Shown in pieces: positions 6,972 through 13,810 of a DNA stretch of 17,464 bases (position 1 is its first letter; every line of letters starts with the position of its first letter). The translations under genes and the position numbers were made by a program. The DNA comes from JAHWJX01 sp036386655 (GTDB lineage: Bacteria > Pseudomonadota > Alphaproteobacteria > Caulobacterales > Caulobacteraceae): assembly GCA_036386655.1 (NCBI GenBank), contig DASVVG010000215.1, positions 1 to 17,464 on the forward strand, read 5' to 3'. The notes beneath the pieces were generated by a model. The model worked only from the letters and a program-made list of their open reading frames with translations, was not told where the DNA came from and ran no database searches.

Positions 6972-8097
6972 AGTCGCCGACCTTCAGAAAACGGTCGGGA
7001 TTCTGCACCCGACCGTTCATCCATACCTCATAATGCAGGTGAACGCCCGTCGAGCGGCCGGTGTTGCCCATTCCGCCGAGGCGCTGGCCGAGCGACACGC
7101 GCTGGCCGGGGGCGACGTTGATGCGGTGCAGGTGGGCGTAGCGGGTCTTCAGGCCCGCGCCGTGGTCGACCTCGACGGTGTTGCCGTAGCCCGAGCGCAC
7201 GCCCGCGAAGGAGACCACGCCGGGGGCCGTGGCCTCGACGGGGGTCATCAGGCCGCCGCCGAAATCAACGCCCGAGTGGAAGGCGGGCCGCGTCGTGAAC
7301 GGGTCGTAGCGGACGCCGAAGCTCGACGTGCGGTGCCCCGCGTCGATGGGCTTGTGCACCGGCAGGCGATTGGCCGCGGTGGTCAGCGCCCGCATCTCCG
7401 CCATGTTGGCCGCCGCGCGCTGCACGCGCTGGGCGAAGGCCTGGTCGATATCGAGCACGGCGGCGAGGGCGCGAGGGTCGCGCGCCTCGAGCAGCGGGCC
7501 GCCCTGGCCGCCGGTGCGGGTCGTGAAGGAAGCCGGGTTCAGGCCCGCCATCCGGAATGCGAGGCGCAGCCGCTCGGCGCGCGTCTTGGCGATCGTCTCG
7601 GCCTGAGTGAGGAGGCGCTCCTGGTCGGCCTGGACCGCGGCCACGCGGACCACCGGGTCGACGCTCGCGGCGGCGCGGAGCGGCGCGGTCGCCTTGGAGG
7701 CGGGCACGCCCTGCAGGTCGGCGAGCACCATGGCCAGCGCGGCGTGACGGCTCTCGACCGTCTCGGCCAACTGGCTCACGCCGCCCTCGGTGGCGCGAAG
7801 TTCGGCGACGGCGGCGTTGAGCTCCGCGTCGCGTTGCGCCATCAGGCGCTCGTAGCGGGCCTTGGTGAAAGCGACCTGGCTCTGCTCGGCGCCGGCCTGC
7901 ACCACGTTCCAGATCGTGCCGCCCGTGGCGACCAGGCTCCACACGGCGAGGCCGGCGGCGACGGAAGCGAACTGGGTCTGGCGGCGGGAGGAGAGCACGA
8001 ACTTGCGCATTTCGCCGCCCGACCGCACGTAGAGGTGCCGTTCAGGAAACAGGCGAGCAGCCGTCTGGCGCAACTGCGCCAAGCGTTCGTTGATCAT
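6952..8097 (-). CDS. lmdC: Membrane-anchored M23 (LytM-type) endopeptidase, LmdC-like
   Basis: Predicted zinc endopeptidase that cleaves peptide crosslinks in peptidoglycan. With the ATG at 8095-8097 it has 381 residues: a basic cytoplasmic stretch (LFPERHLYVRSGGEMRKFVL), one membrane helix at about 42-64, a long helical, probably coiled-coil segment (about 66-235), and an M23 domain from about 254. The metal ligands His274 and Asp278 (FHSGVDFG) and His355 (GVHLHYEV) are all present, so it should be active. An M23 peptidase next to bacA is a known pairing in alphaproteobacteria, where LmdC works with the bactofilin in stalk or bud morphogenesis. A longer reading from the ATG at 8184 adds 29 poorly conserved-looking residues and would lie on a likely -10 element, so I prefer the shorter start. 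Confidence 0.92.
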   Translation of the reverse strand: MINERLAQLRQTAARLFPERHLYVRSGGEMRKFVLSSRRQTQFASVAAGLAVWSLVATGGTIWNVVQAGAEQSQVAFTKARYERLMAQRDAELNAAVAELRATEGGVSQLAETVESRHAALAMVLADLQGVPASKATAPLRAAASVDPVVRVAAVQADQERLLTQAETIAKTRAERLRLAFRMAGLNPASFTTRTGGQGGPLLEARDPRALAAVLDIDQAFAQRVQRAAANMAEMRALTTAANRLPVHKPIDAGHRTSSFGVRYDPFTTRPAFHSGVDFGGGLMTPVEATAPGVVSFAGVRSGYGNTVEVDHGAGLKTRYAHLHRINVAPGQRVSLGQRLGGMGNTGRSTGVHLHYEVWMNGRVQNPDRFLKVGDYVQQID

Positions 8098-8357
8098 GCC
8101 CCGGAAAACCCGATTGTTATTGCTTACCGGCGGGTATGCCGCGCCGGCGGGAGTCGGGCAAGAGGGGCGCGACGATTGGTGCATGATTATCCAAGTCTAT
8201 CCCCAGAAGGGGCCCGCTATGCACAGGCAGACTCAGTCCAGCATGGTTAACGGGTAGTTACTTCGAGCCCTTAGACTCGGCCCTGGACCTGCGACATCAG
8301 CGCCTGATCAGACGGAAGCTGGCTGGGGACGAATCGGGAACGTGAGTATCGCCGCGC
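8098..8357 (-). promoter_or_regulatory. Upstream region of the M23-bactofilin operon: CtrA-like box, GANTC cluster, -10
   Basis: No gene is seen in these 260 bases. A CtrA-like site lies at 8247-8261: TTAA (8247-8250), seven bases, then TTAC (8258-8261), one mismatch from TTAA-N7-TTAA. Read on the minus strand it contains TTAACCAT. GANTC methylation-type sites occur at 8151, 8230, 8274 and 8331. A GATAAT -10-like element on the minus strand covers 8191-8186, without a good -35, placing a start near 8179, about 80 bases before the chosen ATG. A small inverted repeat CCCC-AGAA-GGGG is at 8201-8212. The bcp stop is at the far end with no clear terminator. Confidence 0.4.
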
Positions 8358-8822
8358 TCATCCTGCGACGCTTCTGGCGGCCTCCAGCACGGCGTCCGCA
8401 TGGCCGGGCACCTTGACCTTGCGCCAGACCCGCCGGACGAGCCCCTGGGCGTCGATCAGGAAGGTGGCGCGGTCGATCCCCATGTAGGTCCGCCCGTACA
8501 TGCTCTTCTCGATCCAGACCCCGTAGCGCTCGAGCATTTCGTTGTCCGGCGAAGAGCCGAGGACCAGGTCGAGGCCGTACTTCTCGCGGAACTTGCCGTG
8601 GCTCTTCGCGGAGTCCTTCGATACGCCCACCACCGTGGCGCCCAGCGCCTCGAACTCGGCCCGCTTTTCAGAGAAGCCGATCGCTTCCTTGGTGCAGCCG
8701 GGGGTGTCGTCCTTCGGGTAGAAGTAGAGGACGACGATCCTCCCCTTCAGGTCCGAGAGCCGGACCCGCCCGGTGTCGGTCTCCAGGTCGAAGTCCGGGG
8801 CGGGATCGCCTTCGTTGAGCAC
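8358..8822 (-). CDS. bcp: Bcp-type peroxiredoxin (thiol peroxidase), single cysteine
   Basis: Reduces hydrogen peroxide and organic hydroperoxides in the cytoplasm. The protein has 154 residues and starts MLNEGDPAPDFDLETDTGRV. The thioredoxin-like fold carries the active-site motif YPKDDTPGCTKEAIGF with peroxidatic Cys43; Thr40 and Arg119 (MGIDRATFLI) are in the expected places. The resolving cysteine five residues later in E. coli Bcp is replaced (Ile48), and there is no other cysteine in the protein, so it must be recycled by an outside thiol. Start choice: AGGAGG at 8835-8830 lies seven bases before the GTG at 8822 and four before another GTG at 8825; the first spacing is better. That Shine-Dalgarno overlaps the tyrS stop codon, so the two genes form one unit. 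Confidence 0.93.
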   Translation of the reverse strand: MLNEGDPAPDFDLETDTGRVRLSDLKGRIVVLYFYPKDDTPGCTKEAIGFSEKRAEFEALGATVVGVSKDSAKSHGKFREKYGLDLVLGSSPDNEMLERYGVWIEKSMYGRTYMGIDRATFLIDAQGLVRRVWRKVKVPGHADAVLEAARSVAG

Positions 8823-8833
8823 CACGAAGCCTC

Positions 8834-10084
8834 CTAGACAGGTCTGACGAGCACGATCTTCTTCTTCCCGGCGGCGAGCTTCAGCACGCCCTCGGCGTTC
8901 AGGTCGGCGGCGGTGACGACTGCGGACGGATCGGTCACCTGCTGGTCGTTGACGCGAAGGCCTCCTCCCTGCGCGAGCCGCCGCGCCTCGGAGCGGGAGG
9001 GCGCCAGGCCGGCGTCGGCGACGAGCGCCGCCAGCGGGATCCCGGCGTCGAGTTGGCCACGCGCCACTTCGAAGGTGGGCAGGTCGGTCGAGAGCCGGCC
9101 TTCCTCGAAGGCGCCGCGGGCGGCTCCGGCGGCGGCCTCGGCGGCTTTGCGGCCGTGCAGCATCGTCGTCGCCTCGTCGGCGAGCCGCTTCTTCGCCTCG
9201 TTGATCTCGGCGCCCTGCAGCGCTTCCAGCCGCGCCACCTCCTCGAGCGGGAGTTCGGTGAACAGGCGCAGGAAGCGGCCGACGTCGCCGTCGTCCGTGT
9301 TCCGCCAGAACTGCCAGTAGTCGTACGGGCTCAGCTGGTCGGCGTTCAGCCACACGGCGCCCGCGGCCGTCTTGCCCATCTTCGCGCCGGAAGCCGTGGT
9401 GATCAGCGGCGTCGTCACCCCGAACACCTCGCGGCCGTCCACCCGGCGCACGAGTTCGACCCCGTTGACGATGTTCCCCCACTGGTCGGAGCCGCCCATC
9501 TGCAGCGTCACGCCGCGCGAGCGGTTCAGCTCCAGGAAGTCCACCGCCTGCATCAGCATGTAGTTGAACTCGAGGAACGTCAGCGGCTGCTCGCGTTCGA
9601 GCCTCAGCCGCACGCTGTCGAAGGTCAGCATCCGGTTGATGGTGAAGTGCGGTCCATAGGTGCGCAGGAAGTCGAGGTAGCCGAACCGGCTCAGCCACTC
9701 GTCGTTGTTCGCCATGGTCGCGGCGTTCGGCCCGTCGAAGTCGAGCAGGCGCTCGAACACGGTGCGGATGGAGGCGATGTTCGCCGCGATCCCGGCTTCG
9801 TCCAGCATCGTGCGCGACGTGTCCCGCCCGGAGGGGTCCCCCACCTTGGTGGTGCCGCCTCCCATCAACGCGATCGGTCGGTGCCCGGTTTTCTGCAGCC
9901 AGCGCAGCAGCATGATCTGCACCAGCGAGCCCACGTGCAGGCTGGGCGCGGTGGCGTCAAAGCCGATGTAGCCCGTGATCGTGCCGGCCGCCGCGGCTTC
10001 GTCGAGCGCCTCGGCGTTCGTGATCTGGTGGATGAAGCCGCGCTCGTGGAGCACGCGCAGGAAGTCGGAACGGTACGGGGACAT
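8834..10084 (-). CDS. tyrS: Tyrosyl-tRNA synthetase
   Basis: Charges tRNA-Tyr with tyrosine. The 416-residue protein starts MSPYRSDFLRVLHERGFIHQ and has the class I fold: GYIGFDATAPSLHVGSL carries the HIGH-type signature (HVGS), GGTTKVGDPSGRD follows, then the tyrosine pocket (FNYMLMQAVDFLEL, MGGSDQWGNIVNG) and the KMSKS-type loop (SGAKMGKTAAGAVW). The C-terminal S4 RNA-binding domain is at about 350-416 (SRSEARRLAQGGGLRVNDQQ). Length and motifs fit a bacterial TyrS. It is divergent from anmK across 81 bases and is followed directly by bcp. Confidence 0.97.
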   Translation of the reverse strand: MSPYRSDFLRVLHERGFIHQITNAEALDEAAAAGTITGYIGFDATAPSLHVGSLVQIMLLRWLQKTGHRPIALMGGGTTKVGDPSGRDTSRTMLDEAGIAANIASIRTVFERLLDFDGPNAATMANNDEWLSRFGYLDFLRTYGPHFTINRMLTFDSVRLRLEREQPLTFLEFNYMLMQAVDFLELNRSRGVTLQMGGSDQWGNIVNGVELVRRVDGREVFGVTTPLITTASGAKMGKTAAGAVWLNADQLSPYDYWQFWRNTDDGDVGRFLRLFTELPLEEVARLEALQGAEINEAKKRLADEATTMLHGRKAAEAAAGAARGAFEEGRLSTDLPTFEVARGQLDAGIPLAALVADAGLAPSRSEARRLAQGGGLRVNDQQVTDPSAVVTAADLNAEGVLKLAAGKKKIVLVRPV

Positions 10085-10110
10085 CGGAGGGTTCAGCTGA
10101 GGCGTCGGGG

Positions 10111-10140
10111 CGTGTAGCACGGCGCTTTCGCGCGCCCCAA
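10111..10140 (-). promoter_or_regulatory. Candidate tyrS-bcp promoter
   Basis: On the minus strand TTGGGGC (10140-10134) and GCTACACG (10118-10111), 15 bases apart, resemble the Caulobacter housekeeping pattern TTGaCgS and GCtANAWC. Transcription would begin near 10105, about 20 bases before the tyrS ATG. The two boxes are imperfect and the spacer is one base longer than the published range, so this is a moderate candidate only. Confidence 0.33.
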
Positions 10141-10165
10141 GGCGCGAGTCGCGGCGGGAGCGGCC

Positions 10166-11275
10166 TTGCGCGTCCTCGGCTTCATGAGCGGCACCTCGCT
10201 GGACGCGGTCGACATGGCCGTGGTCGAGACCGACGGAGAGCGGGTCCTCGCGCTCGGACCCGCCGGAGAGCGCAAGCTGCCCGAGGACCTGCGCCGGCTG
10301 TCGCTCGAAGCCACAGCTCGGGCGCAGGCGTGGCGCGAGGGGGAGCCCGAGCCGGAGGTGTTCGCCCCCCTCGCCACCGCCGTCGCCGAGTTCCAGGCGG
10401 AGGCCGCGCTCGCCTTCCTGGCGGCGAACGGCCTCGGGCCGACAGATATCGACGCGGCCGGTTTCCACGGCCAGACGCTGCTGCACGAGCGGCCCTCCGG
10501 CGGGCGGCGCGGGCGCTCTATCCAGGTCGGCGACGCCGCGTTGCTGGCCCGCCGGCTCGGCGTACCGGTCGTGTACGAGTTGCGCCGCGCCGACACCGAG
10601 GCGGGCGGGCAGGGGGCGCCGCTCGCGCCTGCCTACCACGCCGCGCTCGCCGCCTTCGCCGGGCTCCGGCCGCCGCTCGCGGTGCTGAACCTCGGCGGCG
10701 TCGGCAACCTCACCTTCATCGACGCCGACGGGTCGCTCACCGCCTTCGACACTGGACCGGCGAACGGCCCTCTGGACCAATGGGTCGAGCGTCACGGGCG
10801 GGGCCGGTTCGACGAGGGAGGCCGCCTCGCCGCCGCCGGGCGCGCCGACGAAGCGCGGATCGCCCAGTGGCTGGCGCGCCCCTACTTCGAGCGGTTCGGG
10901 CCGAAGTCGCTGGACCGCTACGAGTTCACGCCCGATCTCGTTCAGGATCTCTCGCTCGAGGACGGAGCGGCGACGCTCGCCGCCTTCTCCGCCGCCTGTA
11001 TCGCGCATGCGGTGGGGCAGGCGCCCCGCGCGCCGGAGCGGCTGATCGTCTGCGGCGGCGGCCGACGCAACCGGGCGATCATGGACGAGCTCCGCCGCCG
11101 CGTGCCCACCCCGGTGTTCACGGCGGAGGACGCGGGCTGGCGCGGCGACTCGATCGAGGCGGAGGCCTGGGCCTTCCTCGCCGCGCGCTCGCTGAAGGGG
11201 CTGCCGATAACCTGGCCCACGACCACGGGCGCGCCGCACCCGCTCACCGGCGGAAAGGTCGTGGAGCCTTGCTGA
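10166..11275 (+). CDS. anmK: Anhydro-N-acetylmuramic acid kinase
   Basis: Cleaves and phosphorylates 1,6-anhydro-MurNAc, released by lytic transglycosylases, to MurNAc-6-phosphate with ATP; part of cytoplasmic peptidoglycan recycling. The protein has 369 residues. Family motifs in order: GFMSGTSLDAVD at 5-16, GFHGQTLLHERP at 99-110, YELRRADTEAGGQGAPLAPA at 137-156, LNLGGVGNLTF at 174-184, FDTGPANGPLDQW with the presumed catalytic Asp195, and the nucleotide-binding CGGGRRNRAIMDEL near 295. The TTG at 10166 is chosen because it places the first motif at the normal distance from the N-terminus and has GGGAG five bases upstream; no ATG or GTG fits better. The last bases overlap the next gene. Confidence 0.95.
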   Translation: MRVLGFMSGTSLDAVDMAVVETDGERVLALGPAGERKLPEDLRRLSLEATARAQAWREGEPEPEVFAPLATAVAEFQAEAALAFLAANGLGPTDIDAAGFHGQTLLHERPSGGRRGRSIQVGDAALLARRLGVPVVYELRRADTEAGGQGAPLAPAYHAALAAFAGLRPPLAVLNLGGVGNLTFIDADGSLTAFDTGPANGPLDQWVERHGRGRFDEGGRLAAAGRADEARIAQWLARPYFERFGPKSLDRYEFTPDLVQDLSLEDGAATLAAFSAACIAHAVGQAPRAPERLIVCGGGRRNRAIMDELRRRVPTPVFTAEDAGWRGDSIEAEAWAFLAARSLKGLPITWPTTTGAPHPLTGGKVVEPC

Positions 11276-11820
11276 GAACCCTGCACCGCCATCCCCAGTC
11301 GAGCGGCGGCGAAGCGTTCCGGGTCGAGGTGGACGTCACTCGGCAGCGACCCGGCCAGCTCCTGCTGCGGTACCTCGTCACCGGCCCCCAGACGGACCTG
11401 CGCCTGCCGCCGGCCGCCGCGCCTCAGCGAACCGACGAGCTCTGGCGGCACACGTGCTTCGAGGCGTTCGTGCGCACGCCGGAGGGGGACGCCTACTACG
11501 AGTTCAACCTCGCGCCCTCGTGCGGGTGGGCCGCCTACCGGTTCGAGGACTACCGCAGCGGCATGGCGCCCGCGGACACGCTGCCGCCGCCGGCGCTCAC
11601 CGGGCGGCGCGAGGATGAGCGGTTCGAACTCGACGCCGTCGTGGACGTCGACGCGGTTGCGGAGCTGCCGGCGCGCTCGCCCTGGCGCGTCGGGATCTCC
11701 GCCGTGCTCGAGGACTCCGAGGGGCGGATATCCTACTGGGCGCTGGCCCATCCCGCGGGTAAGCCCGACTTCCACCACCTCGACGGATTCGTCCTCGAAC
11801 TGCCCGCGACGGAGCCCTGA
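11269..11820 (+). CDS. DOMON-like domain protein of unknown function
   Basis: A 183-residue protein starting, if the TTG at 11269 is used, LLRTLHRHPQSSGGEAFRVE (the next codon, CTG at 11272, is the other choice and is five bases after a GGAG). I recognise the general pattern of the alphaproteobacterial DOMON-like family, a beta-sandwich that in other contexts binds sugars or haem: LLLRYLVTGPQTDLRLPP, a conserved LWRHTCFEAFVRT block, YYEFNLAPSCGWAAYRFEDY, then WRVGISAVLED and SYWALAHPAGKPDFHHLDGF near the end. There is no signal peptide, so it is probably cytoplasmic. It overlaps the end of anmK by seven bases and its stop overlaps the namZ start (TGATG). This suggests a role with muropeptide sugars, perhaps as a binding or accessory protein; that role is inference. 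Confidence 0.85.
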   Translation: MLRTLHRHPQSSGGEAFRVEVDVTRQRPGQLLLRYLVTGPQTDLRLPPAAAPQRTDELWRHTCFEAFVRTPEGDAYYEFNLAPSCGWAAYRFEDYRSGMAPADTLPPPALTGRREDERFELDAVVDVDAVAELPARSPWRVGISAVLEDSEGRISYWALAHPAGKPDFHHLDGFVLELPATEP

Positions 11821-13019
11821 TGAACTTCGGCCTCGACCGCCTGCTCGCCGATCCCGCGCTGCGCGCGCCGCTGGAGGGAAAGCGCGTCGCCCTGCTGGCG
11901 CATCCCGCCTCCGTCACCGTGGACCTGACGCACTCGCTGGACGCGCTGGCCGGGGCGGGGCTGCGCCTGACCGCGGCCTTTGGGCCGCAGCACGGCCTGC
12001 GCGGCGACAAGCAGGACAACATGATGGAGTCGCCGGACTTCAACGATCCGGTGCACGGCGTGCCCGTGTTCAGCCTCTACGGCGAGGTGCGCCGGCCCAC
12101 CGACGCGTCGATGGACACGTTCGACGTGCTGCTGGTCGACATGCAGGACCTGGGCTGCCGCATCTACACCTTCATCACCACGCTGCTGTACGTGCTGGAG
12201 GCGGCGGCGAAGCACGGCAAGGCGGTGTGGGTGCTCGACCGGCCCAACCCTGCGGGGCGCCCCGTCGAGGGGCTGACGCTGCGGCCGGGCTGGGAGAGCT
12301 TCGTCGGCGCTGGGCCGATCCCGATGCGCCACGGGCTGACGCTCGGCGAACTCGGCCGCTGGTTCATCGACCACTTCCGGCTCGACCTGGACTACCGCGT
12401 GATCGAGATGGAGGGTTACCGGCCCGAGGAGGGGCCCGGGTACGGCTGGCCCCTCGGCGAGCGCACCTGGATCAACCCGAGCCCGAACGCTCCGAACCTC
12501 TGGATGGCGCGCGCCTACGCTGGCACCGTGATGCTGGAGGGGACCACCCTCTCCGAAGGCCGTGGCACCACGCGCCCGCTGGAGCTGTTCGGCGCCCCGG
12601 ACATCGACGCCCGACGGGTGATCGCGGAGATGCAGGCGCTCGCGCCGGAGTGGCTGCGAGGCTGCCGGCTGCGCGACTGCTGGTTCGAGCCGACGTTCCA
12701 CAAGCACAAGGGCCTGCTCTGCAACGGCGTGCAGATCCACGTCGAGGACGCGGCGTATGACCACGAGGCGTTCCAGCCGTGGCGGCTGCAGACGCTCGCG
12801 TTCAAAGCCATCCGTCGCCTCCACCCGGATTACGAGCTCTGGCGCGACTTCCCCTACGAGTACGTGCTCGACAAGCTCGCCATCGACGTCATCAACGGCG
12901 GCCCGGCGCTGCGGGAGTGGGTGGACGACGCCGCCGCCGAGCCCGGCGACCTCGACGCGATCACCACGCCCGACGAGCAGGCGTGGATCGAGGAACGGCG
13001 ACCCTACCTCCTCTACTGA
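11820..13019 (+). CDS. namZ: NamZ-like exo-beta-N-acetylmuramidase (DUF1343)
   Basis: The DUF1343 family includes Bacillus subtilis NamZ (YbbC), which removes terminal MurNAc from peptidoglycan fragments. The 399-residue protein shows FGPQHGLRGDKQDNM at 54-68, VPVFSLYGEVRRPT at 81-94, DMQDLGCRIYTF at 107-118, LDRPNPAGRPVEG at 139-151 and SEGRGTTRPLELFGAP at 245-260. The start is a clean ATG overlapping the previous stop by one base. Unlike the secreted Bacillus enzyme it shows no signal peptide (MNFGLDRLLADPALRAPLEG), so it probably acts on imported fragments in the cytoplasm. That agrees with its place behind anmK. The next gene is convergent and begins one base after its stop. Family assignment is secure; the substrate is inferred from the family. 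Confidence 0.92.
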   Translation: MNFGLDRLLADPALRAPLEGKRVALLAHPASVTVDLTHSLDALAGAGLRLTAAFGPQHGLRGDKQDNMMESPDFNDPVHGVPVFSLYGEVRRPTDASMDTFDVLLVDMQDLGCRIYTFITTLLYVLEAAAKHGKAVWVLDRPNPAGRPVEGLTLRPGWESFVGAGPIPMRHGLTLGELGRWFIDHFRLDLDYRVIEMEGYRPEEGPGYGWPLGERTWINPSPNAPNLWMARAYAGTVMLEGTTLSEGRGTTRPLELFGAPDIDARRVIAEMQALAPEWLRGCRLRDCWFEPTFHKHKGLLCNGVQIHVEDAAYDHEAFQPWRLQTLAFKAIRRLHPDYELWRDFPYEYVLDKLAIDVINGGPALREWVDDAAAEPGDLDAITTPDEQAWIEERRPYLLY

Positions 13020-13020
13020 C

Positions 13021-13674
13021 TCAGGGGACCGGCGCGTTCGCCATGCGCTTGTCGACGTAAGCGCCGACTTTGCTCTCCACCACCGGCAGGTGCTCGGACC
13101 AGAAGTGGCTGGCGCCGTCCACCACGTCATACTCGATGACGATGCCCTTCTGGGTGCGCAGCTTGGCCACCACGCGCTCGACCTCGTTCGGCGGCGTCAC
13201 GGTGTCCGCGCCCCCGTGCAGGATCAGGCCCGACGCGGGGCACGGGGCCAGGAAGCTGAAGTCGTACATGTTGGTCGGCGGCGAGACCGAGATGAAGCCG
13301 TCCGTCTCCGGCCGCCGCATCAGCAGTTGCATGCCGATGTACGCCCCGAAGTCCCACCCGGCGACCCAGGTCTGCGACGCTGTCGGGTTCATCGCCTGCA
13401 GCCAGTCCAGCGCCGAGGCCGCGTCCGCGAGCTCGCCCAGCCCCTGGTCGTACTCGCCCTGGCTCTTGCCGACGCCGCGCAGGTTGAACGCCAGTGTGGA
13501 GAAGCCGCGCTGCATGAACACCCGGTAGAGCTGCACCACCGTCGGGAAGTTCATGTGGCCGCCCGCCTTCGGATGGCCGTGCAGGATCAGCGCGATCGGG
13601 GCCTGTTCCTGCTTGCTGGGGGCGTAGCGGCCCTCGATGCGGCCGGCGGCGCCGGCGAAGATCACTTCAGGCAT
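13021..13674 (-). CDS. Alpha/beta hydrolase (COG2945-like) with Asp at the nucleophile position
   Basis: A 217-residue alpha/beta-hydrolase. Features: IALILHGHPKAGGHM (oxyanion strand) near 28-41, FNLRGVGKSQGEYDQGLGE typical of this small-hydrolase family, the nucleophile elbow VAGWDFGAYIGMQLLMRRPE at 104-123, SPPTNMYDFSFLAPCPA, the acid Asp157 (HGGADTVTPP) and His190 (DGASHFW). In relatives as I recall them the elbow reads GxSFGA with a catalytic Ser; here it is GWDFGA with Asp108, encoded GAC, two base changes from any Ser codon. The rest of the triad is kept. No signal peptide. The ATG at 13672-13674 has GAGGA about six bases upstream. Substrate unknown. It is divergent from iscR across 136 bases and convergent with namZ with one base between stops. 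Confidence 0.88.
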   Translation of the reverse strand: MPEVIFAGAAGRIEGRYAPSKQEQAPIALILHGHPKAGGHMNFPTVVQLYRVFMQRGFSTLAFNLRGVGKSQGEYDQGLGELADAASALDWLQAMNPTASQTWVAGWDFGAYIGMQLLMRRPETDGFISVSPPTNMYDFSFLAPCPASGLILHGGADTVTPPNEVERVVAKLRTQKGIVIEYDVVDGASHFWSEHLPVVESKVGAYVDKRMANAPVP

Positions 13675-13696
13675 TCAGTTCCTCAGGGGCGGCCGA

Positions 13697-13729
13697 ATAG
13701 TTGACCGCTGCGGTCGGAATTACTATCTC
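13697..13729 (+). promoter_or_regulatory. iscR promoter with probable IscR operator
   Basis: TTGACCG (13701-13707) and ACTATCTC (13722-13729), 14 bases apart, fit the Caulobacter housekeeping pattern TTGaCgS-N10-14-GCtANAWC well. Over the -35 lies a dyad GACCG-CTG-CGGTC (13703-13715), and outer arms ATAGT (13697-13701) and ACTAT (13722-13726) are also inverted. This matches the general layout of type 1 IscR sites and of the sites predicted before iscR-suf operons in alphaproteobacteria. Binding of [2Fe-2S] IscR here would repress the operon when Fe-S supply is enough. A start near 13736 gives a leader of about 75 bases. Confidence 0.6.
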
Positions 13730-13810
13730 GGGCGGGCCCTCCGAGCCCGCGAGCCGGCGGGTTTAGCACAGGCGTCCGCGCCTGCGCGCGCTTTTCGAGC
13801 CGAGGTTGAA

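Noticed and set aside
6952..8184. Longer M23 peptidase starting at the ATG at 8184
   Set aside because: The extra 29 residues look non-conserved, and a GATAAT -10-like element lies directly upstream so that transcription would start after this ATG. Not fully excluded.
8262..8357. Possible small RNA or tRNA between bcp and the M23 gene
   Set aside because: No cloverleaf, no T-run terminator and no convincing stem structure could be drawn.
8358..9698. Open frame joining bcp to upstream minus-strand sequence
   Set aside because: The Bcp part begins at the GTG at 8822 behind a strong AGGAGG; the rest is another frame of tyrS with an Arg/Pro/Gly composition typical of shadow frames.
8834..11239. 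Long open frame on the minus strand running through tyrS and on, antisense to anmK
   Set aside because: Only the part from 10084 down is TyrS; the upstream part is antisense to anmK, has no family pattern and is open because high GC keeps stop codons rare. TyrS starts normally at the ATG at 10084.
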